The notes under the pieces were generated by a model. The model had not been told where the DNA came from. It was given only the letters and a program-made list of their open reading frames with translations, and did no database searches. Positions 1-10,595 of a stretch of 64,000 nt of DNA are shown in pieces (position 1 is the stretch's first letter; each line of letters opens with the position of its first letter). The DNA is taken from positions 42,161,676 to 42,225,675 of the forward strand of contig CM049311.1 in assembly GCA_026874595.1 (NCBI GenBank), given 5' to 3'. The position numbers and the translations under genes were made by a program. The stretch comes from Sipunculus nudus. Taxonomy: Eukaryota > Annelida > Sipuncula > Golfingiida > Sipunculidae.

Positions 1-165
1 CTGATTTACATATTGAGATTTTATATGTATTTACCTATGTATGTAGGAAAATGTTATTTGTAATAATTCTCGAGGGCCCCAAGTGAGATTAGTGCCTTGG
101 CACTAATTGGGTTTGTATGATACCCTCGTAAAATAATGTATAAATAAAAAATAAAAAATAAAATA
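1..165 (+). repeat. Probable LINE 3' end: stem-loop plus A-rich tail
   Basis: The segment holds a long imperfect stem. CGAGGG (71-76) faces CCCTCG (123-128), and inside it ATTAGTGCC (88-96) pairs with GGCACTAAT (99-107). An A-rich tail of repeated AAATAAA-like blocks (~141-165) follows directly. A structured 3' UTR ending in an A-rich tail is how many non-LTR elements end, and I recall similar hairpins at molluscan LINE 3' ends. No coding sequence of the element is inside the window. It could also be a SINE tail. Confidence 0.4.
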
Positions 166-1877
166 ACACTTTGACTTAAATCATTTGTTAATTTTGAACC
201 AAGAAGAAACTATCCTTTTGACATTTAACTGCTGTAATTTTGATAAAAATGTTGACTATTAATTTTTAAGTTATTTAAACCTTTCACACACCTTTATTTA
301 ATAATTACATTTGAATTATAACTTTTTATTTAAAAATTAAATTTTTTTAAACTTAGTTTATCCAATTATATAGTGTTTAACACTTATAATTCTACAAAGT
401 TAGACAAATTTACGAATAAATAGTATTACACTTATAAATTAAATTAAAAGCATTTTATTCGCCGCACATACTGCTGGATTAGATATGCATGAGTATTACC
501 TTGAACTTTTCTGGTGAAACTGACTATCCATAGGCTGAATGTAACATGTCAGACACACGTGGAATGTTTTTTATTGGTATTCTATTAGACTAGATCTCAC
601 TATCTGGCATAGAACCATTTTTTTTTGCCTCAATTTTATGAGTTGTACTAGTCGCTTTTAGGGTTTAACCCGGTATAGTACGATTTCTTTGTTGAGTTTT
701 TTTAGTTTGGCATATAAGGGCACAAAATATATACCAGTTGCCTCGTGGTTATATACCCGGTATGGAAATATAGTTCTTCTGTAGGCAATGTATGGTGGCA
801 AAGTTTCTCCAGCTGCTTCTAGGAGCCGTGTTCTCTGGCCTGTGAGCAACTTTTGCCTGGCGAGTATTTGTGTCTGTCATGTCAGCATCTTGCCTTGTAG
901 ATTTTGTATATTGCCTGTAGAGTTCTCAGTTATGGCAGGGTACCACTTTTCACCTAGAGCACTTTGTATCTGGTATGTTGGCGCCACTTGCATAAGATTG
1001 TACCTGTTATCATATAGCAACTATAGCCTAACACCAACCAACACAAATTTGTCTCTCTTAAGTATCGGGAGTAAAATAAATAAATTAGACCAGTGTGCGT
1101 ACTCAAAAGACCAGTTAAACTGACGTCGCTCATTAAGAAGTTTTACTTATTTAAGTAGGTTAAACTCAGTGAAAACCTATCAATAAAGTCGATAGGTAAG
1201 CAACACACCAAAATACTTAATAAGTTGAATTATTCAACTTCATGTCCACAAGCTATATTACATTTGAGAGTAGAGATAATTTAATATAAATAACAAACCA
1301 CATATACAGTGCTGCGTTGGGGTGAACATTTTTTGTCACCAAAATACATATTTCACTGCGGATTCGAGTTACGTTATGTTAACGCTGTGATATAAATCTG
1401 AGTACTATAAAGTAAGTTAACTATTACACATAATCTGAATGTATTGAGCTTAATAAAATTGAAATAAATAATGATAATTATCAGAATGATGATATTGTTG
1501 ATGATAAAATGATGTATTAAAAATATAAACATTAAACTGTAAAGGCTAGGAACAGATTAAAGAAGGAAATTATCATTATTCAAATAAACTAATGAATAGG
1601 TAACTAATCCTGACATCTAATTTGAATGTCATTTTTATAGATACCTGTTGTGTAATATTCTTGGGCAGCACTGATTACTATTTTACCACAATAAGTCATG
1701 TCGGTATTACATGCAGACTTTTCTTAAACTGGTTAAAACTACTGTGCTGTCGTTGAATTATCTGGTAGTATTATTTCATGTATTACCTTGTATTACCTGT
1801 AAGTATTTAAGGTTATCTTACATTGAGCGAGAAATCTCGCTATTACCTGATTATTATAACTTGGACAGTTGTAGTTC

Positions 1878-3510
1878 ATATTTCAGCCCAGTGAGGGGGC
1901 ATGTGTCGGCCGTGCGGGGACTAGAATACCGTCTAAATTTTGAGGCCAAACAGGGCACAAAAAAATACTGTTTTGGAAAACATTACCTAAGGATAATACA
2001 TATATCTATTAAGACTGATCAGCTGATGATACAGTGTGCGAGTGAATTTCATTATATTTATCGACAAAAGGTCTAAATATTTTAGCCCAGTGAGAGGGCC
2101 TGTTTCGGCCGTGCGGGGCTTAAAATACCGTTCAAAGTTTGAGGCCAAACAGGGCACAGAAACAATACTGTTTATGGAAAAGCTTCCTGAGGGTAATGCA
2201 TGTACGTCTTAAGGGGGAACATGACACTTTAAACTACCAATGGAATTTCTTAGATAGTTTGCACATGGTATCTACAAGACATACTTTGTAAAATTATGAA
2301 ATGAAATTTAGGGGTCAATGTGCTTATTTTTGCAGTATATGAAGCTGAAAATTGACACTTGTGGGTGGGTTTTTATATGATATTATAACTAAGGGGGAAA
2401 CAAAAATTACATATTTTAGAAAACTGACCAATGTATTTTTCATAATATTCTAAATAAACATACAGAATTAAATATCAATCTTGTTTATAGACAAAAAAGT
2501 GTATGTCAATGGGTTAAATTTTAAAATATTAGGCAAAAATATGAAAATTTTGGACATTATAGTTTAGAAAAAAACCCAAAAGGTGGCGCTGGTGGTTGTG
2601 AGACAGAGAGCAAGTCTACACATAAATGGCTTCTGGCGTCAACAATATATGATCAGCTTTTAAGATGCCCGTATAAAAAGAAATATTAATATCAGCACTA
2701 AAAAAAACTATAGGTATATACTAATTATCTCTTCAGAATTACACCAACAGTGTCACTTACAATCATATAGTGATATTTATGCTCTTTTTTTGTCATCTAC
2801 TTGCAACTGCCAAAACTGACAGTTGACAACATAGCCGTTGGTATATTCCTGTACTTGAGCCTCTTCTGGTGATATTCTGGTGAAAATTTCTTTGTAAAAC
2901 TTTGGTACTATTTAAAAAATAATTAAATAAAGCTGTTACACTGAGCATTCCTACAATTATTGTTCATCGTAGTTACTTTTCTCAAATGATGCCCTGAAGC
3001 GATGACGTTGTTCATGACAACAAAAGTCACAAACGGCAAAATATGTAGCCTCTTGATAATATAATTAAACCAGATATTTTTTATTTGCAGTGTCATCAGT
3101 AGGGGGCGCCAGTAAAGTGTCATGTTCCCCCCTTAACACTGATCAGATGATGATACTGTGTGCGAGTTTATCTCGTTGCTTAATTGACCAATGGCCTAAA
3201 TATTTTACCCTAGTGAGAGGGCATGTTTGGGCATTGCGGGGCTTAAAATACCGTCTAAATTAGGAGGCCAAACAGGGCACAGAATAAATACTGTTTTTGA
3301 AAAGCTCACCCGAGGGTAATGCATATACGTCTTAACACTGATCAGATGATGATACAGTGTGCGAGTGAATCTCGCTATATATTAATAGACCAGTGGCCGA
3401 AATATTAATTAGCCCAGTGAGGGGGCATGTTTCAGCCATACGGGGCTCTAAATAAATACCGTTACAGTTGTGAGGCCAGACAGGGCACAAAGAAAATACT
3501 GTCCATTAAA
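1878..3510 (+). repeat. ~205 bp tandem repeat, about 3.5 units
   Basis: Units start near 1878, 2076, 3200 and 3406, each with 'cccagtgagaggg', then 'ttgaggccaaacaggg', then 'cactgatcagatgatgata', then 'gtgcgagtgaatctcgct'. The second unit is interrupted by the TTAA-flanked element at 2213-3132. The same array, with about 2.5 units, occurs in copy B at 35990-36510. Confidence 0.75.
2213..3132. mobile_element. piggyBac-like MITE (TTAA target duplication)
   Basis: The left end GGGGGAACATGACACTTTA (2213-2231) is the inverse of TAAAGTGTCATGTTCCCCCC (3113-3132). The element is bracketed by TTAA at 2209-2212 and 3133-3136. The empty site is visible in the same window: the neighbouring repeat unit reads CGTCTTAACACTG (3328-3340), with a single TTAA. 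TTAA duplication is the hallmark of the piggyBac superfamily. The interior is AT-rich and has no transposase ORF, so this is a 920 bp non-autonomous element. Terminal G versus C run length differs by one base. Confidence 0.82.
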
Positions 3511-4449
3511 TCTGATACGGCGGTTAATTTTGTCCACCTTATATCTTCGGGCTATACAAGTTTAGGGGACCGTAGTTACCCCTAGTTTTATATACTCCGT
3601 ATGAAACGGAGAAACGAGCCCAGATTATGCCTATTAAAGGGTCCCTTTATGTAACCCATGTCAAGATTATTTTATCATGTATAGTTGAAAACTTAGATCA
3701 AGTGTTGAACTCTTTAAATGTTTTACCAAGGGGGCCGCTTATCAGCATTCTTTATGTTTGATTATGTGTCAATTTATGTGAGAGTTATTTTTTTAAATTG
3801 TCATGTTTAGGCTACAGTTGCAGAAATTATACTTGTATCATAAGGAAAAATACTGCCTCTGTTGTATTTTATTTTCAGAGGTTCCATTCTCGCATGAACC
3901 AGTTGTCAGCCATCAGTGCAGCCTTCCCAGTGTGATCCGGCTCAGCTCCTCTGCTACAGCAATCTGCGACCTGAGCCAACATATCACTACAGCCAGATAT
4001 TGGACGCTTTTATAAATGCAGAACACCTTGAGTAATTACTGAGGCCTGTGGCGCCACTAACCGGACTGATACTTTATTAAATTCTATATGGACACAAAGT
4101 TCACTAATGACTGACATAACATGTAGTAACTTACTGTACCTTGTGCATGTTTGAATGTCATTTATGTCTCTTTCAATATCTTATATTGTTTTGAATGTCT
4201 AATAAAAATTACACAATCCCTGAACTTTCAAAACAACTATCAGACTGCAAAGTCCCTAATCCTTGCCGGTACAGTGTGGGGAGAGAACACTCCCTACCCG
4301 CTGTTGTAGCACTGGATAAACCTACCTCCCCACGTGGGAGTTAGGGGTTGGGTAGCCGGCTAACAGCCTATACACAGACTACCAGTCATGTCACGTCTCC
4401 ACATGCGTTTCATTACCCGCGGCTACATAGTCCGGTTGGCAAACAACTA

Positions 4450-4502
4450 GACCCAGTTGGCCATGGCTCTGTCTGCATTTTCAACAGAGCCAGAACTGGG
4501 TC
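4450..4502. other. Long two-part hairpin
   Basis: GACCCAGTT (4450-4458) pairs with AACTGGGTC (4494-4502), and inside it GGCTCTGT (4465-4472) pairs with ACAGAGCC (4484-4491). The 17 base pairs are separated by a 6/2 internal loop and closed by an 11 nt loop. Function is unknown; it could be an RNA hairpin or a small palindrome remnant. Confidence 0.45.
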
Positions 4503-5094
4503 AAGCAAAAAACGTATCCGTATCCACACCGAACTCCGGGCCGCACCGCATGAATGGACACAGTCCTTCTTTTTCCATATAACTAGTACTCGGTTTTAGA
4601 CGCGTCCGCTGCCGCATTCGTACCGCATAAGTGACCATTGTGGACAAACGTGACCCGAAATGCAGTGCTTCTGATTGGTTATCACAGACGGACATTTATT
4701 CTGCCAGGCGCCCGCCTTGATTGTAAGCCCTTTGTGATTCTGCCACCGCCCTGGCTTGTGGGTTGGGTCAAAGGTCAAGGCACATAAACAAACATGCAAA
4801 CAGTTCACGTGTCTATGTTGTCCAGCCCTTGGGAGCAAATAATATGCATGTTTGTGCAGGAATTGGGTGTGGGAATGAGGGAATTCATGCTAAATAAATA
4901 GAAATGTGAAAATTGACTGATCAATCTACATATGCCATAAGCATAACACAGGCTTTATTTACCCCCCCCCCCCCCCACCTTTCCAGCTCCACGGGAGACG
5001 TCAGTGGGTGAAGCTCGTCCTTCGTTTTGAGGTACCTTGTACGTACTTCTTTTAAGGTACGCCCTGGACTTGTATAAAACAGATTGATTGAACC
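4503..5094. other. No gene seen; poly-C tract
   Basis: Only short frames without recognisable domains occur here. A C run lies at about 4962-4977, and GGTACCTTGTACGTACTT at ~5031-5048 resembles the GTACGTACTT repeats near 52210. Confidence 0.5.
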
Positions 5095-6100
5095 AACCAA
5101 AATATTGGTTGAATCCAACCAATTTAATTGGTCAAAATATGTCCAAACAATTTAATGATTAGAACAACCAATTTATTTTTGGTTGAAATCAAATAACAGG
5201 TATTGGTCAAATCAACCAATATATTGGTCAGAGCAACCAACACAGCTGATCATTTAAACCAACAAAATTGGTCAGTTTGACCAAAATAATTTGGTTATTC
5301 TCAACCAATGTACTTTGGTTGAGGTCAACCAAAACAAATTGGTTAAATCGGATTTACAATTGGTCACATGAACTAATTCCAGTTGGTCAGACTACTATGT
5401 GTGCACTGCTACTTTCAATCCCCTTTTCAGTTGTTTAATTCTCCAGATTGCTAGGAAGTCTTCTTATGAGTCATTCTTCGGTTTCGGGTTGCTTTGGTGT
5501 GGATTTCAAGGGAGTAACACAAATTCCGCCCGGTCTTGGAATCGAACCTATGACAGCTCGCATACAAGTCAGACGTTTTGCCTTTCAGCCAGTATAGCTT
5601 GCATCACTTGTAACTGATTTGGAACTTGTTTGTGTCTGATGTTAAAACTGACCAATCGGTTTGGTCAGAACTTGACCAACCAGTTAAAAATAACCAATAT
5701 ATGTTGGTAAAATCAACCAATTTTAACTCAACCAAGAAAACTGCTTGGTTAAATATATGCAACCAAATGGTCAACCAATAAATACTGGTCAAAATGACCA
5801 ATGAGTCTGGTTATTACATAACCAGCAAATTGGTTAAAATTAGTAATGTGTTGGTTAAATCTACCAATATAATCTCATCCAACCAAATTGGTCATATATG
5901 TGTGCTAAGGTAACCAATATTTTGGTTATCAATTGACCAATATATTGGTTATACGTACACACAGTATTTTTATTCTGTTTTAACCAATAAAAATCGGTCA
6001 AAACAACTAACTGGTTTGCTTAATACTTTAACAATGCGATCTTGGTTAAAACAACCAAAATTGGCTTAACCAATTAAATTGGTTACATATTTAACCAATC
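5095..6100. repeat. ACCAA/TTGGT hairpin field
   Basis: About 26 ACCAA and about 21 TTGGT pentamers, counted by eye, lie in roughly 1 kb. They commonly alternate as ACCAA, 4-12 nt, TTGGT, so that short hairpins follow one another. The intervening bases are AT-rich and not conserved, so this is not an ordinary tandem repeat. The field is split by a SINE-like block (about 5436-5600) and ends at the (TA)38 microsatellite. No protein can be read through it. Confidence 0.75.
5436..5600 (-). repeat. tRNA-derived SINE fragment
   Basis: Read on the minus strand there is an A-box-like TGGCTGAAAGGC (5591-5580). About 31 nt later comes a B box GGTTCGATTCC (5548-5538), the two internal RNA polymerase III promoter elements of tRNA-derived SINEs. 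The following body (5520-5436) is not tRNA-like. No CCA-compatible acceptor stem could be folded with confidence, so a functional tRNA gene is unlikely. Confidence 0.45.
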
Positions 6101-6101
6101 T

Positions 6102-6104
<3 letters not shown>

Positions 6105-6180
<76 letters not shown>
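6105..6180. repeat. (TA)38 microsatellite
   Basis: An uninterrupted TA dinucleotide run ends exactly where the putative Gypsy LTR begins (TGTAACG at 6181). Confidence 0.97.
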
Positions 6181-6184
<4 letters not shown>

Positions 6185-6786
6185 ACGCCTCCGAAAATAG
6201 CACTTTCATAACATTGTCGTATAAAATATCAGGTCATGAATCGCCTTGCTGCCTTGCAGTTATGAATTGCCTTGGTTGCATTGTCTCATACTGATTTTCA
6301 GTCGAGAACCGGTTTTCTATTGTTTTGTATTGTTTTCATTCGGACAAACACACCGACCGACCCACCCCCTGCCAAGCCTCAGTCTCATGACACAGAGAAC
6401 TGATCAGTGTCAATTTTGTGCTTGGCAGGTAAGGACTGTTTTTAATGAACTCTTAAACCCTAACATTTAACCAATTCGGTACTTTCAGATTTCAGTTTCA
6501 GTATATCTTATAAATCGTTTATATTCCTTATTTCATTTGTAACGCTACGAGGTAATTTATATTTGTTGTAAACACATGATTATTGTATTTATTGCATGTA
6601 ATACGCAATGGTATCTTAAAATGTGGTTTCCTAAAATGTGCCCATTTGTATATTGATTCATGTGTTTTCTCATGTATATGTTACCGAGTAATATGTCCAC
6701 TACTTCTGTATATAACTAAATAAGTATCACAGTGTCAATTTTATGCTTGGCAGGGTCTCCGGACAGGAGCACTCCAGGATATATAT
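6181..6786 (+). repeat. Gypsy 5' LTR, left part
   Basis: TGTAACGCCTCCGAAAATA (6181-6199) matches 18 of 19 bases of TGTAACGGCTCCGAAAATA at 38577, which follows a purine-rich tract like a 3' LTR. The LTR would run to 6786, be interrupted by the Penelope array, and resume at 25151-25309, where it ends in CCCGTTACA before a primer-binding-like site. Total length would be about 770 bp. Beyond the first 19 bases the two putative LTR starts diverge, so the pairing is tentative. A CTTGGCAGG motif occurs twice (6421 and 6746). Confidence 0.5.
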
Positions 6787-7510
6787 ATATTTTAAAACCT
6801 AGCATTCGTACTAATATTCAGCGTGCCCCCTTAACCCCACCCCCCCCCCCCCCCCCCCCCCAACGAGGATCCGCTGGGCAGACTCATTTGTTCAGGTAGT
6901 TGTTCTCTCACTACTGGCTCGTGGAGTCCATTGGATGACAGGAAAGTTCTACTTTATCCTGGTCTAATGGGCTTTACGACCTTCAGCTAGGAGACTTGCA
7001 CCACTTGGTATGGGTATAGTATATTTGCCTTTTATATTGTATATTTGCCTTTTATATTGTATATTTGCCTTGTATATTGTGTATTTTCACAGTATATGTG
7101 TATTTTTATCATATCATATGTATACTACTAATATTTTCACTGCTTCCAAGGCCCTATTAGAAATCATTTCAATATGCTGATTGAGCATCCTGGTTATATC
7201 TTTGTATTATATTTACTATTTACTACATTATATAACCTCTTTGCCCTGCCCTGTTATGTTCCAGTATCGCACGTGTACCCCGACCAATCCTATTGTGCAC
7301 CCGAGAACAATAGGATCAGTGTCAGTCTTTCACATGCCCCCCCCCCCCCCCACCCGAATCGCACAAAGCATAATCTCGTAATCTCGTAAAGTCTCGGCTT
7401 TTCAAACCACGACGTTAGCTTCATTCTAACCACTTTCACCTGATGATCGGGTCGCATCCCGTGAAACAGTCTGTTGTGAATTAACAGTGTTGTTTTTCTC
7501 CAGAGTTATA
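6787..7510 (+). repeat. PLE pLTR 1
   Basis: The pLTR begins with the tail of the ORF (ATATTTTAAAACCTAG). It then has a 22-base C run (6840-6861), three copies of a 20 bp TATATTTGCC-containing repeat (7020-7078), a second C run (7337-7351) and the hammerhead, and ends at CAGAGTTATA. The limits are set by where the array's outer copies stop matching. The (C)n lengths differ in every copy. Confidence 0.88.
7431..7489 (+). ncRNA. Type I hammerhead ribozyme, pLTR 1
   Basis: All parts are in order. The stem I 5' strand is TTCAC (7435-7439), with an outer CAC at 7431-7433. The core CTGATGA is at 7440-7446. Stem II is CGGG/CCCG (7448-7451 and 7458-7461) with loop TCGCAT. GAAA is at 7463-7466. Stem III is a minimal ACA/TGT (7466-7468 and 7472-7474) with loop GTC. 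The cleavage-site nucleotide is T7475. The stem I 3' strand is GTGAA (7476-7480), with an outer GTG at 7487-7489. Predicted cut is after 7475. A short stem III and type I topology are what PLE hammerheads show. The oddity is a U-U pair at position 10.1-11.1, usually G-C. Confidence 0.82.
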
Positions 7511-7654
7511 CCGCTCTGGCCTAGCTTGTAGGCCATAGAGCACTTTACATCGGAGGGTAACACTACCTTCTACTCCAGCTCCAGCGACAGGTACGTTGTC
7601 GAGCACTTTTGTTAACCCACCCTGTCCAGAAATTCAACTTGTAACATCTACAGT

Positions 7655-9759
7655 ATGAACAAAGCTAACTTCAACTACTCTTTGAAAAACATTCCCATCC
7701 CTAGTAATCTGTCCTATACCAAATCCCTGATAAGTAAAGTTGAAAGCCTACTTCGGAGAATGCGATGGAAGGTATTCCATTTCGAAAACCCTGGTCAAAC
7801 TTCAGATAAACAAAACTATGGATTCAAAACCACATATTCACCCCCTCATTGCGAACACCTCAGGGCATTTGAAAGTGATATCTACGAAATGGTCCGGAAC
7901 ATTGAATTTCAGCACTCACACAATGCATTCCAGAAACAAATGGCCAATGACATCAAAACAATCAGACAATCTGACAATCTCCTAGTACAGGCAGATAAGA
8001 CAACCAACCTGTACAGTATGCCGAAAGAACACTACAATAAACTTCTTACAGAAAACATCACTAAGACATACAAAAAGGCAGACAGAAATATCTGTAAAAA
8101 TATCAGTACAGAAGCCAAAGAAATAGCCGGTTCCCTTAACCTAGCAGACCGCATCGAAGTCATGGCCGAGCGCAATGCTTACATTACTTTGAAAGACCAC
8201 AAGGATAGTTTTGAACAAAACCCCAAGTGCAGATTGATTAATCCAGCAAAATCTGAAATAGGTATCATTAGCAAAAAGCACTTGGAAAAAATTAATAGCC
8301 AACTGAGACTGAAAACCAAACTCAACCAGTGGCAAAATACCGCACAGGTAATATCTTGGTTCAAGAAATTGAAGCTGAAACAAAAATCTAAGTTCATAAA
8401 GTTTGATATTGTTGACTTTTACCCCTCGATCACAGAAGATCTTCTCATGAAAGCCCTCAAATTTGCCAAAACCATGGTCTCCATTCCAGAGGATGTTATC
8501 AAAACCATCCTGCACAGCAGGAAAAGCTTACTGTTTAGCAACGGTAACACCTGGGTGAAAAAAGATCACACTAGTTTTGACGTCACCATGGGCAGTTTTG
8601 ATGGCGCTGAAGTATGCGAAATTGTTGGTTTATACATCCTAGATATGTTGAAAAAGGAATTTGGTGTAAATGCTCTAGGCCTGTATCGTGATGACGGTTT
8701 AGGTTGTTTCCCAAACATGTCTGGACCCAAAGCAGACAGCACCCGTAAGAAAATGATCAAACTCTTTTCCAATGTTGGGTTAAAGATAACCATTGAAACT
8801 AACCTGACCTGCACAGATTTCTTAGACGTAACATTTGACCTCCAAAATGACGTCTTCTACCCTTACAGAAAACCGAACAATGAACCTCTCTATATCCACG
8901 CACAATCCAATCACCCCCCAGCTATCATTAGGCAGATACCTATGATGATCAGTAAACGTGTTTCTGACAACTCCTGCAATAAAGAGCTATTTATGAAAGC
9001 CAAACCAATGTATGATGAAGCTTTAGCGAAAAGCGGGTTCTCAGAAAGCTTAAAATATGTTGAACCAACAGTGAAAAGCAAGAGAAACAGGAAAAGGAAA
9101 ATAATATGGTTTAATCCACCCTACAGCCGTCATGTAAAAAAACCAACATTGGCAGAAAATTCATGAAACTAGTTGAAAAACACTTCCCTCAACATCACAG
9201 GTACCACAGGTTATTCAACAGGAACAATTTGTAAATTAGCTACAGCTGTCTACCCAACATGTCTAACCTGATCAGCAAACATAATATGAAGGTTCTAAAT
9301 TCTGACAATGCTGTGAATGCACCCCAAAAACAATGTAACTGCCGTAAAAAAGACGAATGTCCTATGAATGGTCAATGTCAGCTGAAATGCATTGTCTATA
9401 AAGCAACAGTTAGAACAGACAATGACGTGAAACACTACATAGGGTGTACTGAAGGTGATTTCAAGACAAGATATAATAACCACAAGCAATCCTTTCGGAA
9501 CAGATCCCACGCTAAAAACACTGAACTGTCTAAACACATTTGGTCACTAAAAGACAACAATATCAATTACAAGCTCTCCTGGGAAATATCTGCCAAGGCA
9601 GCACCTTACTTCTGTGGGACTAGGAAGTGTGATCTCTGCTTGTCTGAAAAGCTACTTATAGCTACGGCCCCCCCTGGATCATTGTTGAACTCAAGAGCTG
9701 AAATTCTCTCCAAGTGCCGCCATCAAAACAAATTCACCCTGAAATATTTTAAAACCTAG
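7655..9759 (+). pseudogene. PLE unit 1: RT + GIY-YIG ORF, frameshifted
   Basis: The undamaged protein would be about 700 residues. The start at 7655 is the first ATG after an in-frame TAA at 7613. Order: an N-terminal region (1-185); RT fingers with KCRLINPAKS (191-200); motif A FDIVDFYPSI (250-259); motif B GSFDGAEVCE (313-322); motif C YRDD (344-347); and thumb. A Cys cluster follows (560, 562, 568, 574, 578). The GIY-YIG nuclease has VY at 580-581, HYIG at 593-596 and Arg605; a second Cys group is at 653, 658 and 661. Function: target-primed copying of the element's RNA with its own nicking nuclease. Unit 1 is broken by two extra A in an A run (9136-9142, after residue 495) and by a TAA at 9232-9234. 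The frame is open again from 9259 to the TAG at 9757, covering the nuclease. It also has N185S. Confidence 0.9.
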
Positions 9760-10451
9760 CATTCGTACTAATATTCAGCGTGCCCCCTTAACCCCACCCC
9801 ACCCCCCACGAGGATCCGCTGGGCAGACTCATTTGTTCAGGTAGTTGTTCTCTCACTACTGGCTCGTGGAGTCCATTGGATGACAGGAAAGTTCTACTTT
9901 ATCCTGGTCTAATGGGCTTTACGACCTTCAGCTAGGAGACTTGCACCACTTGGTATGGGTATAGTATATTTGCCTTTTATATTGTATATTTGCCTTTTAT
10001 ATTGTATATTTGCCTTGTATATTGTGTATTTTCACAGTATATGTGTATTTTTATCATATCATATGTATACTACTAATATTTTCACTGCTTCCAAGGCCCT
10101 ATTAGAAATCATTTCAATATGCTGATTGAGCATCCTGGTTATATCTTTGTATTATATTTACTATTTACTACATTATATAACCTCTTTGCCCTGCCCTGTT
10201 ATGTTCCAGTATCGCACGTGTACCCCGACCAATCCTATTGTGCACCCGAGAACAATAGGATCAGTGTCAGTCTTTCACATGCCCCCCCCCCCACCCGAAT
10301 CGCACAAAGCATAATCTCGTAATCTCGTAAAGTCTCGGCTTTTCAAACCACGACGTTAGCTTCATTCTAACCACTTTCACCTGATGATCGGGTCGCATCC
10401 CGTGAAACAGTCTGTTGTGAATTAACAGTGTTGTTTTTCTCCAGAGTTATA
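9744..10451 (+). repeat. PLE pLTR 2
   Basis: Same order as pLTR 1, but the first C run is interrupted (CCCCACCCCACCCCCC near 9792) and the second is shorter (about 10 C near 10281). Confidence 0.88.
10372..10430 (+). ncRNA. Hammerhead ribozyme, pLTR 2
   Basis: Identical to the pLTR 1 ribozyme. Core CTGATGA at 10381-10387; predicted cut after 10416. RNA from this cut to the pLTR 3 cut would contain all of ORF 2. Confidence 0.82.
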
Positions 10452-10595
10452 CCGCTCTGGCCTAGCTTGTAGGCCATAGAGCACTTTACATCGGAGGGTA
10501 ACACTACCTTCTACTCCAGCTCCAGCGACAGGTACGTTGTCGAGCACTTTTGTTAACCCACCCTGTCCAGAAATTCAACTTGTAACATCTACAGT

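Larger units (their letters stand above)
163..4392 (+). repeat. Dispersed repeat, copy A (homologous to 34230-37405)
   Basis: This stretch aligns collinearly by eye with about 34230-37405. Landmarks in the same order are the 'ctgctggattagatatgcatgag' type motif (472 and 34520), the 'ttcactgcggattcgag' motif (1350 and 35430), the ~205 bp tandem repeats, the 'tggacgcttttataaatgcag' type region (4000 and 37000), and the 'gttggtagccggctaacagcc' type end (4350 and 37360). Copy A is longer mainly because of a 920 bp insertion at 2213-3132. Near its right end it has a pyrimidine tract plus CAG (3866-3880) and an AATAAAA polyadenylation-like signal (4200), resembling a last exon. There is no long ORF; the short ORFs are not conserved in frame between copies. 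It has no LTRs, unlike copy B, so it is either a truncated relative of the LTR element or the source of a captured segment. Confidence 0.7.

Noticed and set aside
5436-5600. Functional tRNA gene on the minus strand
   Set aside because: Only the A and B boxes fit; acceptor and anticodon stems do not fold.
5095-6100. CRISPR array
   Set aside because: The repeats are 5 bp, both orientations alternate, spacers are irregular, no cas genes, and the sequence is eukaryotic.
6079-6294. Frames made of repeating Tyr-Ile (also 57157 and 59138)
   Set aside because: Translation of (TA)n microsatellites.
7174-7389. Recurrent 65-70 codon frames in each pLTR (7174, 10119, 13038, 15984, 18925, 21865, 24817)
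   Set aside because: They end in the variable poly-C tract, differ in length and frame between copies, and have no domain. They recur only because the pLTR recurs.
7476-7487. Longer stem III using CTGTT (7471-7475) with AACAG (7483-7487) for the hammerhead
   Set aside because: It leaves stem I with only 2 pairs; the minimal stem III ACA-GTC-TGT gives a 5 bp stem I right at the cut and the correct type I layout.
8141-8515. Antisense frames of 72-124 codons opposite the PLE RT in all units
   Set aside because: Mirror images of a conserved coding strand; no domain, and codon pattern explained by the sense ORF.
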